Shown piece after piece: positions 11,701 through 26,700 of a stretch of DNA of 64,000 nt (its first letter is position 1; the number at the start of each line of letters is the position of its first letter). The DNA comes from Antedon bifida (lineage: Eukaryota > Echinodermata > Crinoidea > Comatulida > Antedonidae): contig OY727103.1 in assembly GCA_963402885.1 (NCBI GenBank), positions 18,564,085 through 18,628,084 on the forward strand, read 5' to 3'. The notes beneath the pieces are model-generated. The model had not been told where the DNA came from. It searched no databases and was given only the letters and a program-made list of their open reading frames with translations. The position numbers and the translations under genes were made by a program.

Positions 11701-14700
11701 GGGCAGATGGTGTGTCTTTCGGGTTGGAACTGCTGATGCTAATGCGTATGTTCAATATCAGGCGATTCCTTGTATCTCTCACTGAGAATCTTATGCATCC
11801 TTTTTAATATAACAAAGTAAGTGAAAACATTCCATGTATAATTCCGATAAGCAGACAGTGTTTTTCTTCTCGAGTATTGAATGAAAAAATGTTGTTAGTT
11901 ATTACCTACTGGGCAGAAACCAATGAATTATACTGTATGTGATTTTTTATTAGAATGGGCTCAAGTTAATGCCACTGTTGACATGAAAAACAGAGGCATA
12001 ATTTGAATCTATGACACTGAGATTCCTCAGGATGTTAACTCATGCCCTCTATTTGAATTCATTATTTAATATTGTCTGAAGGTTACAAAACATCTTTCAA
12101 TGTTTATTGCATTAAATTTACTGAAGAAAATTGACTATATTAAATATAAAATACAATTACCATTAATAGTAACTGTTAATACACAGCTTCCAGTATTACC
12201 AGCAGAATCCGTAGCAGAACAAGTAACAACAGTAGAACTTATATGAAAAGGTGAACCAGAAGGTGGATTACAAATAGCTGACAGATCACTATCAATATTG
12301 TCAGTGACAGAGGGATCATCCCAGGTCATCATAACTTGGTCAGTGGTTGAATATTCTTCAATGTTTCCTGGACAGGTCACAATGGGGGTATCAATATCTG
12401 TAAGAAATAGTTAAGAAATGTCCTTTTATTAAAAACACATATTGTGTATGCCTTGGGTTAAACACAACAAGCAAGATACTGTAATGATTTTGGGGGAGAA
12501 AAGATAGAGGGCGGCAGATGAGCAGGGAGTTGAAAAGGAGGAGAAGCAGAGAGCAGACGTATAAATAATAGTAGAGATTTAAAGAGATTGAAAAACAAAG
12601 TGTCAAAGAGAAAACTAAAGTGGAGTAATAAAAAGAGAGAATTATAGAAACAGTAAGTAGTAAGTGTAATTTATTTCGTGATTTCTTGTTACAAAAAGAG
12701 TGAGAAAGTTACAGGTTAGCCCGAGGCTACGCTCGCTGTTTTGTATTGGAGGTTACACCATTGTGTTGGTGTACGTTGCTGTGGAGGTTACACCATTGTT
12801 GGTGGCTACGTTGCTGTTAGAGGTTACACCATTGTTGGTGGTGTACGTTGCTGTGGGAGGTTACGCCGTTGTTGGTGTACGTTGCTGCGGAGGTTACACC
12901 ATTGTTGGTGGTTACGTGCTGTGGAGGTTACACCATTGTTGGTGGTTACGTTGCTGTGGAGGTTACACCATTGTTGGTGGTTACGTTGCTGTGGAGGTTA
13001 CACCATTGTTGGTGGTTACGTGCTGTGGAGGTTACGCCATTGTTGGTGGTTACGTGCTGTGGAGGTTACGCAAATTGTTGGTGGTTAAGTGCTGTGGAGG
13101 TTACACCATTGTTGGTGGTTACGTTGCTGTGGAGGTTACACCATTGTTGGTGGTTACGTTGCTGTGGAGGTTACACCATTGTTGGTGGTTACGTGCTGTG
13201 GAGGTTACGCCATTGTTGGTGGTTACGTGCTGTGGAGGTTACACCATTGTTGGTGGTTGCGTTGCTGTGGAGGTTACACCATTGTTGGTGGTTACGTGCT
13301 GTGGAGGTTACGCCATTGTTGGTGGTTACGTTGCTGTGGAGGTTACACCATTGTTGGTGGTTACGTTGCTGTGGAGGTTACACCATTGTTGGTGGTTACG
13401 TGCTGTGGAGGTTACGCCATTGTTGGTGGTTACGTGCTGTGGAGGTTACGCCATTGTTGGTGGTTACGTGCTGTGGAGGTTACACCATTGTTGGTGGTTA
13501 CGTTGCTGTGGAGGTTACACCATTGTTGGTGGTTACGCTACTATTGGAGGTTACGTCATTTGTTGGTGGTTACGCTACTATTGGAGGTTACGTCATTACT
13601 GGTGGTTACGCTGTTGTTTCAAGTCCGGCGTAATAGCAGAACTAATCTAATTAATTATTATAATCGGTTGTTACTAATAATTTGGAATCAAAGAAGAATA
13701 AAGGAGGTCACTCCAAAAATTGTAATTGATTTGTTTGTTTCATTCGAGTGTACCGTGGTACCGCAGACCCTTCCCCAAAGGGAACGAACCCGAGAACGGA
13801 TTTTCGTTACAATACTCAGGTTCACTCTTGTAATGTCCTTCAACAAATAGTTGGGCTCCTTGCTTATTAAATAAAATGAAAATTATTATTAAAATTATGA
13901 ATTAAATGTCTATACCAAATTCAATGTTTTAAAAGCAATTTAATTCCTGATGGAATGGTTACTCTCCTGTGGCTGTTAAGAAAGAAGTATTTTCCTTTGG
14001 AAATGTAATTGGAATGTGTGTAGATGTGTAGAGATGAGTTTCTAGTAATATTATTCTAATTATGCAGCGGTTCCAGTGGGAGTTTAGTAACTTGTAAAGT
14101 ACACAGAAAAATGATTGATATAGGTTAACATTCCATGTTTGGCTAAAAAGTGCAGCCAAAATAAATATGGATGTGGAATGGATGGAGAATGGTAAGATCT
14201 TGACACTTTTTTTTATTGTCTGAAGATTATAAAAATTCCTTTTCAATGTTTAGAATTCGTTGACAGTCTGATGATAACTATGTAAAAAATACAATCACAT
14301 TACCAATAATAGTAACTGTAAATACACAGCTTCCTGTATTACCAGCAGTGTCCATAGCAGAACAAGTAACATTAGTTGAACCAATATTAAATGATGAACC
14401 AGAAGGTGGGTTACAAGTAACTGACAGACCAGTATCAACATTGTCAGTGACAGAAGGGCCAGTCCAGGTCACTGTTGCTTGGTCAGTGGCTGAATATTCT
14501 TCAATATTTCCTGAGCAGGTCACAATGGGGGCATAAGAATCTAGAAAATAGGAAAGGAAAATAGGAAAATAAAAGCTTATCTTTCAGTATTAAATGAAAT
14601 ATTTTTAATTAGAAATTGTAATAGAAAATATCAGGTATATATATTTTATTACTTTGGTATAGAGTGTAGTGTATGGATATTTCTTTATGCTTTGATGTTA

Positions 14701-17700
14701 CAGTAGGTCAAAAAAAATATCTAGTGTACGTCTTAACTTCTACACTACAAGCATGTTTTAATATATGGCATTCTTGCAAGTTGCATATATATCGTCAATA
14801 TATTAAATATAGCACAACTGATATTTCCACTAGATTGGATGCTTAGAAAGCAAATTGAATCCCTGACCTAATAGTTGCTATTAACCCAAAATCCAGTAAA
14901 TTTGATCTAAAATACAGTGAAGTATGTTGAAAGGAAAATGTGCTAGCAGCTGAGGAATAGTGTAATTGTTAAAAACATGCTATCTCAAAGAACATACAGT
15001 ATATCTATCAGTAAGATCTTAAACCATGTTGTAATATTGTTTGAAAATTAGGTAGGTAAACTAATATTTGCTAATGGTTGTGGGCCCAGCTCCATTTTAT
15101 CAATAAAATTTGGGCCACTAGATTCCACCTTGTACCACAGAGAGACAATAATATAAAAAATAAATTCATATTACCATTAACAGTAACTGTAAATACACAG
15201 CTTCCTGTATTACCAGCAGTATCTGTAGCAGAACAAGTAACATCAGTTGAACCAATATTAAATGATGAACCAGAAGGTGGAGAACAAGTAGCTGATAAAC
15301 AAGTATTAACATTGTCAGTGACTGAGGGGTCATTCCAGGTCACTATAGTTTGGTCAGTGGCTGAATTTTCTTCAATGTTTCGTGGGCAGGTTACAGTGGG
15401 GGCATCAACATCTATATAAAAAAAAAGTTAAAAGATTTACAAATAACTTTTTAAAAATTACACAAACTATTGTTGTTATACTGTGACAATGTTAGTACCC
15501 CAACACAAACTTTGCTTAATTAGGTAAATATTATAAATGTGTGATCAAAACAAGAATTTTGGAAAAGTTTTTTAATGTAATCCTTGATCTTTGCTATCCC
15601 ATAATATCAGTTGTCTGGGAAGTCAATAAAAAATGCTCTAAAACACTGATGTAAAACTGGAAGAAAAATCTGTATGCAACTGACAAAGGCTACTAATATC
15701 AACTGGACAGATATTTCCCTTTCGGTAATGAAAGGGTTAAAGTAAGTGTAACATGCTATTCTAAAGAAACTACTATATGTCTGAAAAAACATCTTCGCAA
15801 TGTTTGTATAGTATTAGACAGACAATGATGATATAAAAATAGGCAATAACTTTATTATTAATATTATTCTATTACCATTTACTGTAACTGTAAATATACA
15901 ACTCCCTCTATTACCAGCAGTATCCCTAGCAGAACAAACAACATTAGTTGAACCAATATTAAATGATGAACCAGAAGGTGGAGTACAAGTAGCTGATATG
16001 CGAGTATCAATATTGTCAGTGACAGAGGGGTCATTCCAGGTCACAGTTGTTCTGTCATTGACTAAATCTTCTTCAATGGTTCCTGGGCAAGTAACAATGG
16101 GGGAACCAATATCTAAAAAAAAAAAAAATGGTTTTACAAATTAACAAATAAAAAAAAATAGTATAATCCACTTTTTTGACATTCACTTTACTAAGCTACT
16201 CTTAAAAATATAATTCATGAACAACAAGCTCAGTTGATATAGGTTCAAGGTATTTTAGATACTCAACTTTAGTACTATAAAATATCACAATAAACTTAAA
16301 CCTCAACTTAATAAAGTGTAAGTGTAATAACTAGTATGAGGACAGGATGGTAGATTACATAGGAAATATGTCAAGATGACGACATATATACCTCAATAAC
16401 TTCTTCTGAGACAGCAACAATTTGAATAAAACTGTGTTACAATAATTCTCAATTTTTGACATGAAAAAAACCATACCTTGATTATTTTTTAATACTGTCA
16501 GAAGACTACAAAACTTCTTTGCAATGTTTTTTTATAATTGAATGCAAGGCAGAAGGATAACCACTGATGTAAACAAATGGTATTACCATTGATATTAACT
16601 GTAAATACACATCTTCTCGTATTACCAGCAGTATCCGTAGCAGAACAAGTAATATCAGTTGACCCAGCATTAAATGATGAACCAGAAGGTGAAGTACAAG
16701 TAGCTGACAGACCAGTATCAACATTGTCGGTGACTGAGGGGTCATTCCAGGTCACTGTAGCTTGGTCAGTGGCTGAATTTTCTTCAATGTTTCCTGGGCA
16801 GATCACAATAGGAGAACCAAGATCTACAAGAAATAGTTGACAGATTTTTAAAAAGAACAAAAATTACATAAATATATATTTGTTAGATACAAGTACAGTA
16901 CTTCAAAACATTATTTGGGTTCTCTATTTTGTTACATATTATGAATGTGTTTGGGAAATCGGTAAATAATGTCTGAAAGAAGTTTGGCTGCAGCCTTTAA
17001 GGGTACACAGTACATCAACTTAGCAGAAGTATGACATTTTGCAACATGCTGTCTCAAAGAACCTATGTTTGTTGGTAAGATTTTTAAACCATGCTGCAAT
17101 AATTGTCTCACAAGCAAATTATTTCTTTGCAATACTTATAATCCTTCATCTGGCAAACGATGACTATAATTATAACAAATTAAATGCTATTACCATTAAC
17201 AGTAACTGTAAATACACAGCTTCCTGTATTACCAGCAGTATCTGTAGCAGAACAAGTAACATTAGTTGAACCAATATTAAATGATGAACCAGAAGGTGGA
17301 GAACAAGTAGCTGAAAGACAAGTATCACCCTTATCAGTCACTGGTGGGTTATTCCAAGTCACTCTAGCTTGGTCAGTGACTGAATCTTCTTCAATGCTTC
17401 CTTGGCAAGTCACAATGGGGGCATCAATATCTATAAGAAAAAGTTAAAAGATAAATAAAACAAAATTACAGATATAATTCATAATTATCAGATATTTCCT
17501 TCTAAGAGGCGTAGTATAATAATGAGATATTACAAAGGTGTTTTGTACAAGAATGAATCAAAACTTACTAATGACAATAACTGTAAATACACAGCTTCCT
17601 GTATTACCAGCAGAATCCACAGCCAAACAAGTAACTTTACTTGAACCAGCATTAAATGATGAACCAGAAGGTGGAGTACAAGTAGCTGACAGACCAGTAT

Positions 17701-20700
17701 CAACATTGTCAGTGACCAAGGGGTCATTCCAGGTCACTCTAGCTTCATTAGTGAATGAATCTTCTTCAATGTTTTCTGGGCATCTCACAATAGGGGCATC
17801 AATATCTATATTTTTAATGATATAAATAAAACTTACAGAAACTGTGCAAATTCTATGCATGCCATCATTCTTTGCATACTGATGAGCATACAGTATTTAT
17901 CTTGAAAAACTAGCCATTCAGTTAGCTAGTTATGTGCAAATGAAAACCAAAGTGTGCGTAAAGATAAAGAAGGCAAATGATAGTAGGCCTAACAAAGTGG
18001 CTACTTTCAACTCTAGGACATTAAAACTTGTGCACGTAAAAAGAATTGATAATTTTATGAACAGCAGTTTGTTTATAACCAAATGAAAGTGATGATTAAA
18101 AAAAGAATTAAACTATACATTTAACTGTACAACAAAGTAGATTTATAATTCATAGGTAAAGAATAATTTAAAACTTACTGATGACAATAACTAAAAACAT
18201 ACAGCTTCCTGTATTGCCAGAAGTAGCTTCACTATCCAGAGCAGCTGAACAGATAACATCAGTTGAACCAGCATTAAATGATGAACCAGAAGGTGGATTA
18301 CAAGTCACGTTCAAACCAGTATTAACATTGTTAGTGACTGTGGAGTCATCCCAGGTCACTGTAGTTTGGTCTGAGGTTGTAACTCTAACTTGGTCATCAG
18401 GACATACAACATTGTCTTAGAAGCAAAAACAATGTAGTATGATGTCAAACTCATTTATATGGACTGTTATGGGTTTCAACGTTTACTACAAAAGGATTAT
18501 ATATGAGCAATCTGTAAGGAGTGTTGAATATATTTAATTTAGCTGCCCATTAATACATTGAAAAAATATTAATGTCTTCTGAAGCAGAATTTTGTATAAA
18601 AAATATCAATCAATTTAGAAAATATAATTCCTATCCATCTCATTTTGGTCTCATTGATACTATCTATATATTAATGTTACTAAATTTTTCACGTAATTTT
18701 ATGTATCTCTTCCAAAACTTTCCTGAATTTTATGGATAAACACTAAAAAAAGGCAAAAAATAACATTAATTGGACGTCTCAGCGACCAAGTTATGTCACT
18801 GTATAAACTATTCAACCTCTTTTATTGTGTACCACCATGGCCGGATCTACGAAAACCATGCCGAGCCACCAAATTAAAACAGTGTTTGGTCTCGACAGCC
18901 GGTCAACCGTATCGAATGATCGCGTCGTTGAAGTTTTAATTAATTACACCTATCCTTTGAACAGAATTTTTTGTAAATAACGGTTTGGCTCAGTGAGTAA
19001 AATGCCATGGCCATTGATATCAATCCGTATGTGTAAATAATAAGTATCACCGGTTATAAAGCTAAAATTCAAAACTAGACCACAATGTAATTACAAAACT
19101 TGCAAAAAAGAAAACAAACCTCACATAAACAAAATTGCAAAATATAAAAAACCATTGACATAAAAAAAAATGTAAATGAAGAAAAAAAAAAAACACACAA
19201 ATAAAACGAATCCAAATGGATGTCCAAATATCAACGAAAAAATACACCCAAAATGTAAAAGTTTGTGTCATCTAATTTCGCTTTTTGCGTTGATTTCAAA
19301 GTCCGTAAGCAGCTGTAGTTTTAGTATTCCAATACTTCACATCTTAATTATATAACTTACCAATTCATATTTTATCATTAAAATGTTTTAATCTGACAGA
19401 CTTGTCACTTTCTGAGGCGCATACCCTAGATTAATATTCACACAGCACAGTACCATATCCAGTATTGCTTTCATTTTGTAGCTTACAGTATTTCAAAGTA
19501 AAGGAATACTTCGTAACAAAATCAATGGTCGTAAATAGTTCCAAATTTGATCCTTGACAATTTGTTTTTTTTTTTAATAATTTGTCTGGGGCCGGGAAGA
19601 GTGCGCTTTTATTATACTTAATCATGCCATGCAAATATTATTAAGGCATACAAGACGGGTTACTGCTAGACCACAATTTAATTACAAAAGTGCAAATAGG
19701 TAACAAAAAAAATTGCAAAATATCAAAACCATTGAAATAAAAATAAAATGTAAATGAAAAAAAATGAACACACACAAACAAAATGATTCCAAATGGTTTG
19801 ATTTGTTAAACATGAAAACAACTTAACAATTTGTGTTCCATATCCAGTATTGCTTTCATTTTTTAGCTTACATTTCAAAGTGAAGGGATAGTTTATAACA
19901 AAATCAATGGCCGTAAATAGTTCTGAATTCTTTTATTTTAATAATTTGTCACTTTGTTTACTTTTATCAGAGTGCGCTTTTATTATACTTGCCCATGCAA
20001 AGTCTATAACCATATATTAAGGCAGAAAAAGACCGTGCAGAGTAATTCTGCTAGTAATCAATAATGACACTGTATACACCAGGATCCCACTTGAATTTAA
20101 AAAGAAAACGATCGGGATTTGCGTAAAATCCCACCGGGATTTATGGTCGGGATTCCCGGTGGGATTTGCATATAATTCCACCGGGATCCATCCCCACTTA
20201 AAAAAAAAATTGATCGGGATTTCCGGCAGGATCGCGCTGGGATTTGCGCAAAATCCCACCGGGATTCCCGTCGGGATTTGTGTAAAATCCCATCAGGATT
20301 CCCGCTTTGGTTTGCGTAAAATCTCACTGGGATCCTACTTGAATGAAAAAAAAAATATCAGGATTTCCGGCAGGATCCCGATGGGATTTGCGTAAAATTC
20401 CACCGGGATTTATATTTGGGATTCCCGCTGGGATTAGTACAATCCCATCAGGATCCCACTTGAATTTAAAAAATTTTTTTACTAGGGTTAGAGTTGTTAT
20501 TCATCTTCTGAGCAGTTTCCAAAGCAATTTTTTGTTTCATTGGAAGAAAATAGTTACTCTTACCAGATGTGTGGCACTGTAACATTGTTCATAATAAAAA
20601 AATATATATACTTACAATTTACAGTAACTGTAAATGTACAGATTCCTGTTTTACCAGCACTATTTGTAACATAACAAATAACAACAGTTGAACCGATACT

Positions 20701-23700
20701 AAAATATGAACCAGAATATGGAGCACAACTTGCTGACAAATAAGAATCATCATAATTTTGGATATAGAGGTCATCCCAAACCACTGTAATTTGGTCTGTG
20801 TCTGAACTTTGTTCAATGTTACTCGGGCAGGTCACACTGGGATAACCAACATCTACAAGAAGAAACTTTGTGTTTAATCGAACTACCTGTACATTACAAA
20901 AAAAATGTTCATCTTAAGCCTGTTTTTCAGTCGACATTGAGTTGCGTTGTGTTACGTTGAGTTTTCATATGGTAAAACGACTAGTAGGTACCTGTCCAAT
21001 GGATGGGCACCGTGATAAATTAAGTGCATACATGTTCTAGAAATGGATATGTCAATATATGTATATGGCACGTCATGGTGAGAGTTAACAACAAAACCCA
21101 GAGTATTTATATTATATAATAAAGCACTTTATGTTGTGAAACCTCTCTAAGCGCTGATCATACAGTAGAAACTGAGGAAAAAACTAAACCCAAACCAGGG
21201 TTAAGTCAAACCAGTTGTGGCTTGGTCATCTCAGACTCGAGCGCCTCCTACCCTAGTAAAGAAACTGAAACGGTGAATGGGTTTATTGTATTCTTAAGTT
21301 AGAGAAGACAGAAAGTTTGTTTCCCTGCTCACACTTATAAATATTGTACTTTGATTGATGTATAATTCTTTCTTTTTTTAAATAAAATGCACATGACATT
21401 ACTATACCATCCGACATGCGTCAAGATCGAGATGAGATTATACAGTCGTTTGCTGCACGTGTTCGTGGACAGTCGTCTGTTTGTCTGTAAAGTGTACGGA
21501 TTCCCAGACCGTTATCTATTATTCCGATGAGATAGTGAAAGATGTTTTGATACGTGGCAATCAGGAGATTCAGCTTGACCTACTTGGGAGCGCAACCAAG
21601 ATATGACACTGGAAGCTGTAATTTCGTATATCAAGGCAAAAGAACCTGGTAAGCGCTCTTCATCTCATCTTACTACTACAGGAGCATCAGCCAGCAGCTC
21701 ATATCGACAACTGCAGAAGTAACCGGCTAAGATTGGCTCTGACCCAATTTGTACATATTGCGGTAATAAAGGACATGGTGTGAGGAGTTCACCAACGATG
21801 CGCAGGCAGTTATGCCCTGTGCCTATGGTAAAACCTGCTCCAAATGTGGAATTAAACATCATATCAGTCAGGAAAGGTGATGCTAACAATACCACTGCGT
21901 TGTGTTCAACATTCCATGCAGATATGGTCGTTGCTCGGCCTCTTGCTCTTGACCATCACATATATGATGACTTGAATGACACTTGGATTCGAAAGAAAGC
22001 AGGACCACATCCATTCACCAAGCTTATAGTACAAGCCTTACCAGATGACTATCAAGAACTGGGGTATAACCTCTCACAAAGTACTCCAAAAATTGAAGCC
22101 TTGAGACGAGTTGCTCTCCTATGGACCCCCTCAAGCCGATCTGACAAAGACTTCATCCATGGAAACCAAGCAGGTTGCGCATACTCCAGACCGGGCAAAA
22201 CAAGATTTTTGTACAAAGACAAAATGCACTAGTCGAAGCATGTCCAGTCACACTCAAAACAAAGCCCAACATACGTTTAGCTTTGGAAAAAATGACATGA
22301 ACATGGTCATCCCAGGTCAATTTTGAGTTAAAAGTAATACCAATGTATTTAAAAGATGTCACTAGACTAATATGAGAGCCAAACAAAAGGTATTTAGACA
22401 ACTGACTGTTACGCGAACGTGTGACAAGCAGGACATTCGTCTTCAGAACATTGAAGGCATGCGATTTGCTTGGCTCCACAGACCAAGTCGGTCCAGATCA
22501 GCTTAAACGTTTAGAGAATCCTGAGGAGAGTTAATTGCATTATAAATAAAAGTATCATCAGCAAAAATACATTTAAGTAAAGAAATAATATCGTTAATAA
22601 AAAAGTTTTAAAAAATGGGACCGAGTACACTGCCTTGAGGTAACCCCACTGGTTACCTCCACCCAGTTAGATGCAGACCCTTTAAATTGAACCTTTTGGT
22701 ATCTTTTAATTAAAAATGACTTCAACCAGTACCATATATCACCAGTAATGTTAAATTGCTGGGAAAGCTTATTGAGGAGAATGTCATGAGGCATCCAGTC
22801 AAAGGCCTTCGAGATATCTAAAAAAAACAAGGCCAACAGCCATCAAGTCGCGTGCTACAATGCATAGTGATACCGGACCGACAGACAGACCGACAGACAG
22901 ACCGACTGACCGACCAACCTACCAACTGACCGAAATTACTGAACATGTTTAAAAATGTTGAAATGTTTAAAAACATTTATATTTTTTTAATTTACACGTG
23001 CGTAGCCTGTCACTTTTGACGTGCTCGTATAACGTAATTTCGAGTTGAAAAGTAAGTCAAGAAAACAGAAATCGGGCAAAAAGAGAGCGCAATAACATTT
23101 AACGCCCAGTGCGCGCGCAAAAATCTGCGCACTCATGGCAATTTTGTAAACGCTTAAAATTGCCTGAAACGTACTGTTATTTCATCGAAAATAAATTTTG
23201 AAAATTTTAAGCGCACGTACGCATGCGTTACATGCGCTACGCACATAATTGTAATGCCATATGATGATTTATGCCCTGAAATTTATGAGTACCAAATTTT
23301 ATTTAATTGTGATTCATGGTTGTGAAGATATGATTACAAACGTGATTTCGTTAAATCGTGCGTAGACCGCGTAATTTTTTATTGCGCACCGCGAAAACAT
23401 AACCACATCGATTCCTGGCCATAAGGAATATACTGTGAAAAATTGACTTAGCTAGATTAAACTGATATCAAGATAAGGTCAGAAAGCGATAAAACGCATA
23501 GTGATACCGGACCGACAGACCGACAGACAGACCGACAGACAGACCGACCGACATAGTGAACTATAGAGTCGCGTCCACGCGACTAAAAGTCAATATGGGG
23601 TGGAGATCTTTGATCTAAAATAGAGGACCAGTCATGGATAATAGTTGTAAGTTGTGTGGCACATGATTTATTAGGTAAAAACTCATGTTGGTTTTCGATA

Positions 23701-26700
23701 TTGTCAGTAGCATGTTTTAGAAGTGCTTGCACCACAAGCCTCTCCATCAATTTACCCACAACAGATGTTGCCACCGGACTGTAGTTGTTAAAATCGGCAG
23801 TCACTCCTTTCTTAAAGATAGGGGTGACATGTGCTCTCTTCCAACCCTCTGGCACACAACCTGATGAAATTGAAATTTTAAACAACTCGTAAAGAACTGG
23901 GGCATATGCCACAAGGCACAGAGCTGGAGAAGCTTGGGAGACAACTTGTCTGGGCCTGCAGCCTTGTTTGTTTTAAGCTTCTGCAGCCTTGGTAGTGATT
24001 TGTGAAACAGAAAAATAAACATTAGATAAGGTTGGTAGTGGATATAAACAAGGTAAAGGAATATCTGGAATATTCTCAGAATAATTAAAAACGGACGAAA
24101 AGACATTTTGAAAACACTGAGCGATATCTTCCGGCTTTTCAATTTGTGTTCCATCGAGCATGAAAACACTAGCACAAGAAGATTTACGTTTCATGTCCCC
24201 AGAATCTACATTTGTTATCAGGAGATGAAAACAACTTATTTACATAATTATAATACGCTCTTTTGGTCTTTTCTAATTTGTTTATATTTAGTCCAAATGT
24301 CCATTGATCGAATCTTTACAAACTTCCTAAACAAAGCTCGTTTCTTGTTGGCTAGCCGTAAGATGTCGGTCGTAATCCATGGTTTGTTCTTGGATTTCTT
24401 GCATATGACCACTGGGACACTGTCTCTAACCGCGGCCTCTAGTAGATCCAGGCAGCCTTCTCAAGATGAGTTGATGTCTTGATGGTCAATCACAATATAC
24501 CACAGGGCAAGGTGCAATAACTGGTTAAGATGATTAGTGTCAGCATTCGCATAAGACAAAAACTGCCTTATAAGTGCTGGTCAGGTTGAGCTTTTCGCAT
24601 TTGAAATTTGTATTCAACAGCAAAGTGGTCAGATTCAAGTGGATTGTCTGCGGTTTGTATAAACGAAAGACTGTCAGACGGATTCATGTAGAAGTGATCA
24701 ATAAGAGTTCCTTCTGTTGGATCATCCAATGAAGGTCGAGTGAACGTTGGGACTAATTGAACAAGTCCATATGTTTCCGTTATATCAACTAAATGACGTT
24801 TGCCAGATGTGTTCACCAACCAGTTGATGTTAGGACCTACAAGCATGATGATACCTGTGACGTCATGAATCTTGTGCTCAATGTTGGTTAATGCAACTTG
24901 GAGTTTCTCCCAGTATGCAGCTGTGGATGACGTAGGACGGTATATGGTGCCAATTAGCCACTTATATTTGTGACCACTGCGCATCACCCATATCAGCTCA
25001 AGATCGTCAGGTTCAAGGTCATTTAGACGAATTGGTGCAAGAGAGGTATGTACTGCAGTAAGAATACAATCCCTCCGAAATACGATGTTGGTTGAAGGCA
25101 TACTCAGGGGAAGGATAGTATCCAAGGATAACCAAGTTACGACAATAAAGATAAAATCAAGCTGATGACTGTTGAGGAACATTTATCTAACTCACCTCCT
25201 ACCAGTCTTGATGAAAATGAAAGCTGCAAATAATGGCGGAATCACGATACTTAGTGCCGCCATCCTTCGGTATAGTGGTGTGGACGAACTTGACAAGACT
25301 GTCACTATTAGACAGGTTATGTATATCGCCGAAAGCGCAGAAGAAATATTTTCTTAGTCGTGAGGCATGTACTGTATAGCACTCGGTATAGTCTCCAAGT
25401 CTTTCCCAATGATAGGTGAAACACCTAGGTCGGTGCTGCTGATGACAACCCTCTCCGCCCAGGAACTTGAGACTGTTGCGTGCAAGTGCCCACACAGAAA
25501 AGCACCACCACATATGCCAAACAAACTGCCCTGTGAGGCTACAGACGGGAATCGAAAACGACTTGAAAACTTTTATTAGAATATTATGGATCAAGCACCT
25601 TTAATGTCTGTGAACACCAACCACTGCCTCTTATGAAGGTTAAGCCTATGAAGTTGCTGATTGATCCCGGAGCCAAACATGTTGCACATCACACTCCAGT
25701 CCCAGTTCATCTCCACTGGCGAGAAGCAGTTAAGGCTGGCCTACATCAAGACGTCCGACTTGGGGTTATTGAACCTGTTCCAGCTGGTGAACCAGTCACT
25801 TGGTGTCATCGTATGGTCATATGCGCTAAGAAGAATGGTAAGCCAAGACGCACAGTCGATTTACAGTCATTGAAAGGAAAGGTGTTAAAATATTCAACAA
25901 TATGCGACCTACATGTCTTGCTATTAGTTCAAGACGGGTATCAGATTCTGGCTGCTTCAGAAGCATTGCGAATGTCCATCTACCATCCCATTCTGCTGTA
26001 GTACGGGTTGGAAGATCACGCTAGTTGGTAGTTGATTTACCATCTCAGCCGAATCACGATATGCTCCAGTTGAGGGTGAAGCGTTGGCGGTCACATATGC
26101 ACTTGAGAAAGCACGCTATTTTGTCCTAAGCTGTAATTACCTCACTATTGCAGTTGATCATAAGCCTCTATTAAAAATATTTGGTGACAGATCGTTTGGA
26201 GGACATTACAAATGGACGTCTACGAAACCTAAAAGAGACACTTCGGTACAGATTTCGAATGATTTATTTAGTCAGGTTCTTTTTTTTTAGGTAACTGTGC
26301 ACAGATGCTGTTGGATCAATCCACAGTTTTTTCTGTAACAATAATGTTTTCCATGCGGTAGGGTAGAATGTATATAACGTTTTGTGACGGTCACACTAAT
26401 TTAAGCCTGGACAACTTTTCATGATAAAAAATGTTATCAACCAAATGTTAACATCATGTTAAATGCTATTTGGATATATAATTGTTCATTTTATGCAATT
26501 TATTTAGTAAGAAATTGACAAATAGACAGTTTGCGTCAACTACCCGGGCACCGTTTTCGCAAAGGATAGTTGAATAATATTTCAATATCTAAATTTTTTC
26601 TGGTAGAAAAAATAAATATTAATTAAATTTGACATTTTAGCCTATTAAAAACATATATTTTATAGTAATTTTGATTTACCGGGCAATAGGCAATTCTGGG

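Noticed and set aside
12700-13850. Long plus-strand frames of 253-316 codons with Gly/Val/Trp periodicity
   Set aside because: Produced by the 34/35-bp minisatellite; no codon bias, no domain, and inside an intron of the receptor.
14348-18420. Plus-strand frames opposite each HYR exon
   Set aside because: Antisense shadows of the HYR coding exons; they repeat only because the exons repeat.
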